Assembly (NCBI RefSeq): GCF_003461625.1
Contig: NZ_QTXL01000001.1
Span: 310,001-374,000, forward strand
From: Clostridium sp. AF15-31
GTDB lineage: Bacteria; Bacillota; Clostridia; Lachnospirales; Lachnospiraceae
Direction: 5' to 3'
Length of the DNA: 64,000 nucleotides
The notes under the pieces: generated by a model
Seen by the model: the letters and a program-made list of their open reading frames with translations, nothing else
Databases searched by the model: none
What the model was told of the DNA's origin: nothing
Program-made: the position numbers and the translations under genes
Shown: positions 8,644-16,484 of the stretch, piece by piece
How the letters are laid out: each line of letters starts with the position of its first letter
Numbering within the stretch: the stretch's first letter is position 1

Positions 8644-9260
8644 CAGATAAAGTTATAAACTTAGACACAGATAAAGAAATAGAATACTATGAACAGGATC
8701 TGGACGATGCCATCCGTCATGGAATGTGTGTCAGCCGGTTGTCTTCGGAGCTTGCCAGAGAACTGGGGCTCCCGGAAGAAGAGATTCATAAGATCGCAGT
8801 TGCCGGTATGATCCATGATATCGGAAAGCTCCGCATCACACCGTATATATATGGCCGTGGCAATTCCATGAAGATTGAGGAAATGCGGTATGTGAGACTT
8901 CATGCGAAGCTTGGGGCAGATATCGCAAGGCAAGAAGGCTACGGGGATGATATTGCAGATATTATTTTGTATCATCACGAGAACTATGATGGTTCCGGTT
9001 ATCCGTACTGTCTTCAGGGAGAGGAGATCCCGATCGGAGCAAGGATTATTCGTGTGTGTGATGTATTTGTCGCGCTGATCAGTGACCGTGCATACCGGAA
9101 AGCATTTGAACCAAAGATCGCATTATTGATGGTGATCGATGAGGTGCGGCATTTTGACATGAAAGTATTTCTCGCATTTCAGAGAATTATAAATACAACT
9201 GATATTTTAGATGAGGTTCAGTTAATTTTAAAAGGGAGCTATGAATCACGGATCAGTTGA
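8640..9260 (+). CDS. HD-GYP-type HD domain phosphohydrolase
   Basis: A 206-residue stand-alone HD domain protein. Motifs: HDIGK (about 59-63), HHENYDGSGYP (the HHE and GYP signature of HD-GYP proteins) and RVCDVFVALISDRAYR. HD-GYP domains hydrolyse cyclic di-GMP or related nucleotides. There is no sensor or receiver domain here, so input must come from elsewhere. The start overlaps the hemZ stop by 4 bp. It sits between hemZ and hisS inside the rel operon, so a link to nucleotide second-messenger control is attractive but unproven. Confidence 0.85.
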   Translation: MTDKVINLDTDKEIEYYEQDLDDAIRHGMCVSRLSSELARELGLPEEEIHKIAVAGMIHDIGKLRITPYIYGRGNSMKIEEMRYVRLHAKLGADIARQEGYGDDIADIILYHHENYDGSGYPYCLQGEEIPIGARIIRVCDVFVALISDRAYRKAFEPKIALLMVIDEVRHFDMKVFLAFQRIINTTDILDEVQLILKGSYESRIS

Positions 9261-9301
9261 TGTATAGTATAAAAATATGAACAATAGATGGAGGATGGAA
9301 T

Positions 9302-10552
9302 ATGATAACCCAGGCACCAAGAGGAACCAGTGACTGGTTCGGTGACAAGATGAGAACACGTACACAGGTAGAAGCAATGGCGAGAAATCTGTGTGAGAAA
9401 TTCAATATAAAGGAAGTAATCACACCTGTATTTGAACATACGGTGCTGTTCCAGCGTGGTGTTGGAGAGACAACCGATGTAGTACAGAAGGAAATGTACA
9501 CCTTTGTTGATAAGGGTGGAAGAAGTATCACATTGAAGCCGGAAGGTACAGCAGGTGCGATCCGTGCTTATGTTGAGAATAAATTATATGCAGAACCACA
9601 GCCGGTCAAGATGTTCTATATTACACCGGCATTTCGTTATGAGAAGCCGGAAAGCGGACGACTTCGTCAGCATCATCAATTTGGTGTTGAGTTTGTCGGA
9701 TCTCCAAATCCAATGGCAGAAGTAGAGGTTATGACACTGGTATCAACTCTCATCAAACAGATTGGTCTGTCAGATGCAAAGCTTCACATTAACAGTATCG
9801 GATGTCCAAAATGTAAGAAAGTGTACAATGATGCACTGATTTCTTATCTGAAAGGTCATGAAGAAGGACTCTGCAATACCTGTAAAGAGCGTATGGTTAA
9901 GAATCCGCTTCGTGTAATCGACTGTAAAGAGCCAGGTTGTAAGGCGATCGTAAAGGATGCTCCAAGAACAATTGATTATCTGTGTGAGGAATGCGATGCT
10001 CATTTCAAGGAGCTTCAGAGACTTCTGACAGAGCTTGAGATTCCATTTGAGGTTGACACCGGAATCGTTCGTGGCCTGGATTACTATACAAAGACAGTAT
10101 TTGAATTCGTAAATAAAGAGGGCTTCACCTTATGCGGTGGGGGAAGATATGATAATCTGGTATATGAGATTGATGGAAAAGAGGCACAGCCATCTGTTGG
10201 ATTCGGTATGGGAATTGAAAGAATCCTGTATTTCCTTGAGAAAGAAAATATCAATCTCGCGCCGGAAAAACCGATTGATTTATATGTCGGCATCATGGGT
10301 GATTCCGCAAAGGCAAAAGCGTACAAGCTGGTATATGATCTTCGTCTGGCCGGTTATATCGTAGAGACAGATTACATGAATCGAAGCGTAAAGGCGCAGA
10401 TGAAATATGCAAATAAATTAAATGCGAGATACACGATCATTATTGGTGATAATGAATTAGAGACCAATACCGGTCGTATCAAGAATATGGAAACGGGCGA
10501 GCAGACCGAGATTGCGCTGGATCAGCTTGCAAGTGTATTAGAAGAAAGATAA
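9302..10552 (+). CDS. hisS: Histidine--tRNA ligase
   Basis: A 416-residue class II aminoacyl-tRNA synthetase. Motif 2 ([18 protein letters not shown]), the histidine-specific loops [15 protein letters not shown] and GGGRYDNL, and motif 3 ([11 protein letters not shown]) are all present. A Cys-rich insert ([25 protein letters not shown]) is the zinc-ribbon-like insertion domain common in Firmicute HisRS. The C-terminal anticodon-binding domain starts near residue 320. The start is ATG 9302 with GGAGGATGG upstream. It is paired with aspS, the usual Firmicute order. No T-box is visible in the short 41-bp gap before it. Confidence 0.97.
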   Translation: MITQAPRGTSDWFGDKMRTRTQVEAMARNLCEKFNIKEVITPVFEHTVLFQRGVGETTDVVQKEMYTFVDKGGRSITLKPEGTAGAIRAYVENKLYAEPQPVKMFYITPAFRYEKPESGRLRQHHQFGVEFVGSPNPMAEVEVMTLVSTLIKQIGLSDAKLHINSIGCPKCKKVYNDALISYLKGHEEGLCNTCKERMVKNPLRVIDCKEPGCKAIVKDAPRTIDYLCEECDAHFKELQRLLTELEIPFEVDTGIVRGLDYYTKTVFEFVNKEGFTLCGGGRYDNLVYEIDGKEAQPSVGFGMGIERILYFLEKENINLAPEKPIDLYVGIMGDSAKAKAYKLVYDLRLAGYIVETDYMNRSVKAQMKYANKLNARYTIIIGDNELETNTGRIKNMETGEQTEIALDQLASVLEER

Positions 10553-10575
10553 GAACCATAGGAGGATATAGAAAA

Positions 10576-12381
10576 ATGGCAGAATCAATGCAGGGATTGA
10601 AGCGTTCCCACAGATGTGCAGAGGTTTCAAACGCTCTTGAAGGACAGAAAGTAACCGTAATGGGCTGGGTTCAGAAGAGCAGAAATAAAGGTGGAATCAT
10701 ATTTGTCGATCTCAGAGACAGAAGCGGTATTCTTCAGATCATATTTGAGGAATCCAAATGCGGAAGCGAGTGCTTTGAGAAAGCAACAAAGCTTAAGAGT
10801 GAGTTTGTAGCAGCGATCGAAGGTACCGTCTGCAAGCGTGTCGGTGCAGTAAATGAGAATCTGACAACCGGAGATATTGAAGTTGTGGCAACTTCCCTTC
10901 GTATCTTATCAGAGGCCGAGACACCTCCATTCCCGATCGAAGAGAACAGCAAGACAAAAGAAGAATTACGTTTGAAATACAGATATCTGGATCTGAGAAG
11001 ACCGGATCTTCAGAGAAATCTGGTTATGAAGAGCAAGGTTATGACTATTGCCAGACAGTTCATGGCAAATGAAGGTTTCCTTGAGATTGAGACACCTATG
11101 TTATGTAAGTCAACACCGGAGGGCGCAAGAGATTATCTCGTACCAAGCCGTATCCATCCGGGTACATTCTATGCATTACCACAGTCTCCACAGATCTACA
11201 AGCAGCTTCTGATGTGCTCCGGTTATGACCGTTATTTCCAGATCGCAAGATGTTTCCGTGATGAGGATCTTCGTGCAGACAGACAGCCGGAGTTCACACA
11301 GATGGATATGGAGTTATCCTTCGTAGATGTGGATGACGTTATTGATGTAAATGAAAGACTTCTTGCAAAATTATTCAAGGAGATTCTGGATGTAGATGTA
11401 AAACTTCCAATCCGCCGTATGACATGGATCGAAGCAATGAACCGTTTCGGTTCTGATAAGCCGGATCTTCGTTTTGGTATGGAATTAAAGGATATCAGCG
11501 AAGTTGTTAAGGGCTGTGGATTCGGCGTATTTACAGGTGCACTTGAAAATGGCGGATCTGTCCGTGGTATCAATGCAAAGGGACAGGGAGCAATGCCTCG
11601 TAAGAAGATTGATGCTCTGGTTGAATTTGCAAAGACATACGGAGCAAAAGGTCTTGCATATATTGCCATTAATGAAGATGGCACTTACAAGTCATCTTTT
11701 GCAAAGTTTATGACTGAAGATGAGATGAACAATATCGTAGCAGCACTTTCCGGTGAACCGGGAGACTTGCTGTTATTTGCAGCAGATAAGAATAAGGTTG
11801 TATGGGATACACTTGGAGCACTCCGCTGCCACCTTGCAGACCAGATGGGACTGCTTGACAAGAATGTATTTGAATTCGTATGGATCACAGAATTTCCACT
11901 TCTTGAGTGGTCAGATGAACAGAACCGTTTCACAGCTATGCACCATCCATTTACTATGCCGATGGAAGAGGATCTGGCAATCATTGATACAGATCCGGGT
12001 AAGGTTCGTGCAAAGGCCTATGATATCGTATTAAATGGTAACGAGATTGGTGGTGGATCTGTCAGAATCCATCAGGATGATATTCAGGAGAAGATGTTTG
12101 AATGTCTTGGATTTACAAGGGAACAGGCGTATGAAAGATTTGGTTTCCTGTTAGACGCATTCAAATATGGAGTACCACCTCACGCAGGACTGGCTTATGG
12201 ACTGGATCGTCTGGTCATGCTTATGGCAAAACAGGATTCTATCCGTGATGTGATCGCATTTCCTAAGGTAAAGGATGCATCCTGCCTGATGACAAATGCT
12301 CCGGACTATGTGGATGAGGCTCAGCTCAAAGAGCTTGGTATTGACATTACAGTTTTAGACGAACAGAAGACGGAAGAATAA
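10576..12381 (+). CDS. aspS: Aspartate--tRNA ligase
   Basis: A 601-residue bacterial-type class II AspRS. The N-terminal OB-fold anticodon-binding domain (VTVMGWVQKSRNKGGIIFVD) is followed by the catalytic core with ARCFRDEDLRADRQPEFTQ (motif 2) and GLAYGLDRLVMLM (motif 3). The GAD insertion domain lies at roughly residues 290-410. The start is ATG 10576 behind AGGAGGATAT. It is the last gene of the recJ-aspS operon. Whether it also charges tRNA-Asn cannot be told from this window. Confidence 0.97.
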   Translation: MAESMQGLKRSHRCAEVSNALEGQKVTVMGWVQKSRNKGGIIFVDLRDRSGILQIIFEESKCGSECFEKATKLKSEFVAAIEGTVCKRVGAVNENLTTGDIEVVATSLRILSEAETPPFPIEENSKTKEELRLKYRYLDLRRPDLQRNLVMKSKVMTIARQFMANEGFLEIETPMLCKSTPEGARDYLVPSRIHPGTFYALPQSPQIYKQLLMCSGYDRYFQIARCFRDEDLRADRQPEFTQMDMELSFVDVDDVIDVNERLLAKLFKEILDVDVKLPIRRMTWIEAMNRFGSDKPDLRFGMELKDISEVVKGCGFGVFTGALENGGSVRGINAKGQGAMPRKKIDALVEFAKTYGAKGLAYIAINEDGTYKSSFAKFMTEDEMNNIVAALSGEPGDLLLFAADKNKVVWDTLGALRCHLADQMGLLDKNVFEFVWITEFPLLEWSDEQNRFTAMHHPFTMPMEEDLAIIDTDPGKVRAKAYDIVLNGNEIGGGSVRIHQDDIQEKMFECLGFTREQAYERFGFLLDAFKYGVPPHAGLAYGLDRLVMLMAKQDSIRDVIAFPKVKDASCLMTNAPDYVDEAQLKELGIDITVLDEQKTEE

Positions 12382-12390
12382 AAAATAATG

Positions 12391-12496
12391 AAACTGCACA
12401 CTGTATATCCTTATTGTGTGTAAGCAACGAACCAGAACCTGTGTTTGTACCGGGTTATGGTGACTGCCTGGGATATACGGGGTGCGGTTTTGTTTT
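12391..12496 (+). terminator. Long-stem intrinsic terminator with a structured 60-nt loop after aspS
   Basis: The arm at 12391-12410 (AAACTGCACACTGTATATCC) pairs with 12471-12490 (GGATATACGGGGTGCGGTTT) with one mismatch and a few G-T pairs, followed by TTGTTTT. The 60-nt loop contains a further hairpin (AACCTG/CGGGTT, about 12437-12457). It closes the recJ-aspS operon. Confidence 0.72.
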
Positions 12497-12569
12497 ATAA
12501 TAGGGCGCATTGGTTAAAGATAAAGCGGATGGGTTCTGGTTTTGAAAGAAATGTGGAGGATAAATGATT

Positions 12570-13382
12570 ATGAAAAGAGGACATTGTATTCTGGCGGCAG
12601 GTTTGTGTATTCTGGCAGGGCTTGTATCCGGATGCGGAGATAAAAAGCAGCAGACCTCCGAAGAGATAACAACGGCAGAGGATGGAACGGTTGCAGTAGA
12701 AGTGCTGGATAATGATCAGATTGCACTGGTATATAATGGATATGATCCGGAAGTTCATGGAATGATGTTTACGATTACAAATAAATCGGATGATCAGATG
12801 GTAAATGTGTATTTCAGTGATGTAGTGGTTGATGGAGAGACGCTTCAGCCAATGTTTGGACTGGATGTGGAAGCACAGACAAGTGAGGATCAGATTTGTC
12901 TGGTGGATTGTGATGCAGCACCGGCTGCTTTGACTGGTATTGTATGTGTGGATGACATGGAAGGTTATACGATCGGTACATATGAGATCGATGACGTTGC
13001 CCTTTCAAATGAAAAAGATGATACAAAGGAATATACTGTAAAAGAGGGAGCTGTAACGATTCTTGATAATGACAAGGTTACAGTATCTTATATTGGAATT
13101 GAGAATGACAGTGATGGCGATGACGCAGAACAAGTACTGGCATTTGAGGTTTACAATAAAACGGATAAAAAGATACAGGCAACATTTGACACAGTTCTTG
13201 TAAATGGAAAAGAAGAAGAAATTTCTTATGTGGCAGATGCAATGGGGCATACATATGCAACCTTATTCTGTGACGTGTCCGACGTGAAAGCAATGACAAC
13301 GCTGACTGGTGAATTTACTGTTTATGATGAAGATGATGAGTTGATCGGGAGCTATTCGATCGAGAAAGCTGCATTGAAATAG
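12570..13382 (+). CDS. Lipoprotein with two tandem homologous domains
   Basis: About 270 residues. The N-terminus MKRGHCILAAGLCILAGLVSGCG is a lipoprotein signal with the lipid-accepting Cys in VSGC. Two halves of about 115 residues follow the same plan. Each opens with LDNDQIALVYNGYD or LDNDKVTVSYIGIE, goes through a TITNKSDDQM or EVYNKTDKKI strand, and ends with YTIGTYEIDDVAL or ELIGSYSIEKAAL. This indicates an internal duplication of a beta-rich domain. GGAGG at 12555 serves either ATG 12564 or ATG 12570; the latter has better spacing. No family is recognised with confidence. It is probably a surface lipoprotein of unknown binding function. Confidence 0.68.
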   Translation: MKRGHCILAAGLCILAGLVSGCGDKKQQTSEEITTAEDGTVAVEVLDNDQIALVYNGYDPEVHGMMFTITNKSDDQMVNVYFSDVVVDGETLQPMFGLDVEAQTSEDQICLVDCDAAPAALTGIVCVDDMEGYTIGTYEIDDVALSNEKDDTKEYTVKEGAVTILDNDKVTVSYIGIENDSDGDDAEQVLAFEVYNKTDKKIQATFDTVLVNGKEEEISYVADAMGHTYATLFCDVSDVKAMTTLTGEFTVYDEDDELIGSYSIEKAALK

Positions 13383-13492
13383 AAGGTTAGTTTATTAATC
13401 TGATTTTAATCTTTCTCCTATTTTAGATTAATTCGTGGCTGGTATAGTAATACCATCAGCTGAGGAGAGAATAGAGAAAGAAGGAAAAAGAT

Positions 13493-14032
13493 ATGGATAA
13501 TTTAGAAAAAGTAGAGAAGTTAAGAGAAAAAACAGGTGTCAGCTATGAAGAAGCCAAGGCCGCTTTGGAAGCAACGAATTATGATGTGTTGGATGCGATC
13601 ATTTATCTGGAAAAGAACGGTAAGGTAAAAGCACCGGAGGTTACCAGTTACACGACGGAACAGGCACAGCAGACATCAACAGAATTTGAACAGGCACAGC
13701 AGGAATATACCAGAGACTGCAATAAAAAGACCTTTGGTCAGATGATGGATCAGTTTTTTTCCTGGTGTGGAAGACTTTTAAAGAAAAGCGTGGATTCCAA
13801 GTTCATCATAGAAAGACGCGGTAGCACTATGGTGAATGTACCTGTTCTGGTATTGATACTTGCGATCATCTTCGCATTCTGGATCACGATTCCATTATTA
13901 GTGGTCGGTTTATTCTGTGAATGTAGATACCATTTCGCAGGAATCGACAATATCAATGTAGACTTGAACAGTGCCTGCGACAAGGTTGCGGATACGGTAG
14001 AAACTATTAAGACAGACATTAACAAGAACTAA
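13493..14032 (+). CDS. UBA-like/DUF4342-type membrane protein
   Basis: A 179-residue protein. Residues 1-45 (VEKLREKTGVSYEEAKAALE) form a UBA/TS-N-like three-helix domain like the N-terminus of elongation factor Ts. A Gln-rich linker follows, then a basic stretch and a hydrophobic segment (VPVLVLILAIIFAFWITIPL, about residues 118-145) that probably forms one or two membrane helices, then an acidic tail. This matches the architecture of Firmicute DUF4342 proteins. The start is ATG 13493 with AAGGAAAAAG. It precedes a two-component system and may work with it, but function is unknown. Confidence 0.7.
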   Translation: MDNLEKVEKLREKTGVSYEEAKAALEATNYDVLDAIIYLEKNGKVKAPEVTSYTTEQAQQTSTEFEQAQQEYTRDCNKKTFGQMMDQFFSWCGRLLKKSVDSKFIIERRGSTMVNVPVLVLILAIIFAFWITIPLLVVGLFCECRYHFAGIDNINVDLNSACDKVADTVETIKTDINKN

Positions 14033-14058
14033 TGTGAGAGATTAATTTACAATACACA

Positions 14059-14108
14059 GATTTATTTTAAGGGACATAGGTACTCAAGATACTCCCTTAA
14101 AATAAATC
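14059..14108. repeat. Perfect 16-bp inverted repeat in the leader of the response regulator
   Basis: GATTTATTTTAAGGGA (14059-14074) and TCCCTTAAAATAAATC (14093-14108) are exact inverted copies around an 18-nt spacer. It ends about 8 nt before the AAGGAG of the response regulator. It lacks the flanking T-run of an intrinsic terminator, so an operator or mRNA leader hairpin is more likely. Confidence 0.8.
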
Positions 14109-14127
14109 GTCACAACAAGGAGTAGAG

Positions 14128-14811
14128 ATGAGCCGGAAGATTTTGATTGTAGAGGATGAAGAAAAGATTGCCAGATTTGTAGAGCTGGAATTGGTTCATG
14201 AAGGCTATGAAGTAATAAAGGCATTTGACGGGCGGACAGGTCTGGATCTGGCATTATCAGAACATGCTGACCTGATCGTGCTGGATGTTATGCTTCCAAG
14301 GCTAAATGGTCTGGAGGTTCTTCGCCGTATTCGTAAAGAAGGAAATACTGTACCAATCCTGCTGCTTACTGCAAGGGATGCGGTAATGGACAAGGTGTCC
14401 GGGCTGGATGCGGGAGCGGATGATTACATTACGAAGCCATTTGCGATCGAAGAACTTCTGGCTCGTATCCGTGTAGCGCTGAAGCGGAAAAGCACAGACC
14501 GGCAGGAGACACATAAGCTAGAGATCCATGGAGTCAGCCTGGATACTGACCGGCATGAGGTTATGGTGGCGGGAGAACCGGTGGAGCTTACCAATCGGGA
14601 ATTTGAACTGCTGCATACGCTGATGGAGAATAAGAATATCGTCATGGATCGGGAAAAGCTGATGAATATTGTCTGTGGTTATGAGTATGTCGGTGAGACA
14701 AATATCATAGATGTATATATCCGGTATCTGCGTACGAAGATCGATGACCGGTTCGGTATCAAGCTGATCACAACGGTACGAGGCGTAGGCTATGTGATCA
14801 GGGAATCATAG
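14128..14811 (+). CDS. OmpR/PhoB-family response regulator
   Basis: A 227-residue two-component response regulator. The receiver domain has the acidic pair near residues 10-11 (VEDEEK), the phospho-acceptor Asp53 in LIVLDVMLP, and KPF. The C-terminal winged helix ends with the family signature TVRGVGYVIRES. The start is ATG 14128, with AAGGAG upstream. The histidine kinase gene follows 95 bp later. A perfect 16-bp inverted repeat lies in its leader. The sensed stimulus is unknown. Confidence 0.94.
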   Translation: MSRKILIVEDEEKIARFVELELVHEGYEVIKAFDGRTGLDLALSEHADLIVLDVMLPRLNGLEVLRRIRKEGNTVPILLLTARDAVMDKVSGLDAGADDYITKPFAIEELLARIRVALKRKSTDRQETHKLEIHGVSLDTDRHEVMVAGEPVELTNREFELLHTLMENKNIVMDREKLMNIVCGYEYVGETNIIDVYIRYLRTKIDDRFGIKLITTVRGVGYVIRES

Positions 14812-14906
14812 GAAGGTGTAACGGGATAGAGTATACAGTCTGATGATAAGGGTAGATGCAGAAACAAGAGCAAGATTGAAAGAATGTATAAGAAGAGGTA
14901 TCACGG

Positions 14907-16205
14907 ATGAATGAAAATAAGAGGATGACCTCGATCGCCAGAAAAATAAATATCAGCTTCTGGCTGAAGGAAGTAGGCAATGTAATAGGAATCAATATTA
15001 TCATTGCCTTTCTTATTATGGGAACCTGGATGTACTGGTGTACCACAAAGCTTCCGGATCAGGTAACAGGTGAGCATTATTATTTTAATGTCAATCAAGA
15101 AAAGCATACACTGGAATATGTGATCGATGGAAATGACCGGAAATCATATGCATATGATTTCCGGGATGTAAGGGATCTGGTAGCTGTACCGGGAATCATA
15201 CTGTTATCGGCAGAAGGATTTGTGTTGTTTTTTGCGTTATTCCGGACTTCTGTTGTCAGAAGAAAGCTGAAGCCGTTAAATGATCTGGCGGTAAAGGCAG
15301 AACAGATCAGTAAGATGTCATTTGAGCAAAATGGTATGGAGGATCAGAAGAAACGTTCCGATAAGAAGTCTGCAAAGACGTTTGACCAGAATCAGATGGA
15401 TCATCTGGAACAGGCAATATCACATATTTCTCCGGATGATGCCGAACAGGGAGTCCATACCGGAGACAAGGAATTGAAAAGTATTGAGATCGCGTTGAAT
15501 AACCTGCTTCGGAATATGAAGGAAAACGAAAGGCGGCAGGTACGGTTTGTATCGGATGCATCACATGAGCTTCGGACACCTATTGCTGTGATCCAGGGAT
15601 ACGTGAATATGCTGGATCGATGGGGAAAAGAGGATGAAAAGGTTCTGACAGAATCCATCGAAGCCCTTAAGAATGAGTCTCAGCACATGAAGGAGCTGGT
15701 AGAACAGCTTCTGTTCCTTGCGCGGGGTGACAGCGGAAGAAATACTCTGAATAAAGTGAAACTGGATCTGAATCAGATGGTCAGTGAGGTCTGGGAGGAA
15801 TCCCAGATGATCGATGAGAAGCACCGCTATCTGTTCCGTGGAACAGATCCTGCATATATGACAGGTGATATAGCCATGATCAAACAGTCCATCCGGATCT
15901 TTGTACAGAATGCGGCAAAGTATTCTTCGGATGGTGCGGATATTACATTAGGAGTTATGCTGGAATCCGGTTATGTCAGTTATATGATCCAGGATGAGGG
16001 CATCGGAATGGAATCGTCAGATGTCGTTCATATCTTTGAACGATTCTACCGATCGGACGAAGCGAGAAACGGCGAGACCGGCGGTTCCGGCCTGGGACTT
16101 TCCATAGCCAAATGGATCGTCGATGCTCACTCCGGCACGATTCAGGTTGTATCCCGTCCGGAGATCGGCACCCGTTTTATTGTCCGTTTCCCGATGTGTG
16201 AGTAA
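14907..16205 (+). CDS. Sensor histidine kinase, HisKA/HATPase type
   Basis: A 432-residue membrane kinase. TM1 is at about 25-45 and TM2 at about 93-113, flanking a short (about 48-residue) extracellular loop. A HAMP-like linker is interrupted by a charged, low-complexity insert (about 143-185). The HisKA box FVSDASHELRTPIAVIQGYV has His220. HATPase boxes follow: N-box FVQNAAKYSSDG, DEGIGM, and GGSGLGLSIAKWIV. The start is ATG 14907. It pairs with the upstream response regulator. The tiny extracellular loop suggests sensing within the membrane or with a partner protein; a small hydrophobic ORF begins 14 bp after the stop. Confidence 0.92.
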   Translation: MNENKRMTSIARKINISFWLKEVGNVIGINIIIAFLIMGTWMYWCTTKLPDQVTGEHYYFNVNQEKHTLEYVIDGNDRKSYAYDFRDVRDLVAVPGIILLSAEGFVLFFALFRTSVVRRKLKPLNDLAVKAEQISKMSFEQNGMEDQKKRSDKKSAKTFDQNQMDHLEQAISHISPDDAEQGVHTGDKELKSIEIALNNLLRNMKENERRQVRFVSDASHELRTPIAVIQGYVNMLDRWGKEDEKVLTESIEALKNESQHMKELVEQLLFLARGDSGRNTLNKVKLDLNQMVSEVWEESQMIDEKHRYLFRGTDPAYMTGDIAMIKQSIRIFVQNAAKYSSDGADITLGVMLESGYVSYMIQDEGIGMESSDVVHIFERFYRSDEARNGETGGSGLGLSIAKWIVDAHSGTIQVVSRPEIGTRFIVRFPMCE

Positions 16206-16219
16206 AAAAGAGGTTGTTG

Positions 16220-16306
16220 ATGATTCTTGTGTTATTTATAGTTGTGATATTTTGGCTCTGCTGGTATGGATATATACATAAGACATCAGTGAAGTTTTCG
16301 TTGTGA
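16220..16306 (+). CDS. Candidate small hydrophobic peptide (28 aa)
   Basis: ATG 16220 to TGA 16304-16306. The product begins MILVLFIVVIFWLCWYGY and ends in a short basic tail (HKTSVKFSL). An AGAGGT motif lies 6 nt upstream, and the ORF begins 14 bp after the histidine kinase stop, so it could be translated from the same mRNA. One hydrophobic helix plus a positive tail is the general form of type I toxin peptides and of small kinase-modulating membrane proteins. Its central coding DNA is repeated in inverted orientation at 16410-16448. No homolog is recognised. It may be spurious. Confidence 0.4.
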   Translation: MILVLFIVVIFWLCWYGYIHKTSVKFSL

Positions 16307-16452
16307 GGTTTGCACTAGCTGTCAGCACCAAGCCCATGTCTGAACCCGTAAGGGTGAGTTTGGGCGACTGCTGGCAATAAGCGTGCAAATCCGAGCAGAA
16401 AACGGAACGGTCTTTGTATATGTCCATACCAGCAGAGCCAAAATATCATGGC

Positions 16453-16484
16453 AAAAAGTAGAGGTTGAACAACAACAACCTCTT
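16453..16484 (-). terminator. Intrinsic terminator of the MATE operon
   Basis: On the minus strand AGAGGTTG pairs with CAACCTCT (16476-16483 with 16460-16467), followed by ACTTTTT. It directly follows the MATE stop codon. Confidence 0.65.

Noticed and set aside
9261-9301. T-box leader for hisS
   Set aside because: The gap between the HD gene and hisS is 41 bp, too short for a T-box, and no T-box core sequence is seen.
16285-16409. Retron or group II intron RNA in the 16.3-kb palindrome
   Set aside because: No reverse transcriptase or domain V-like sequence is nearby. The fold is explained by an inverted duplication.
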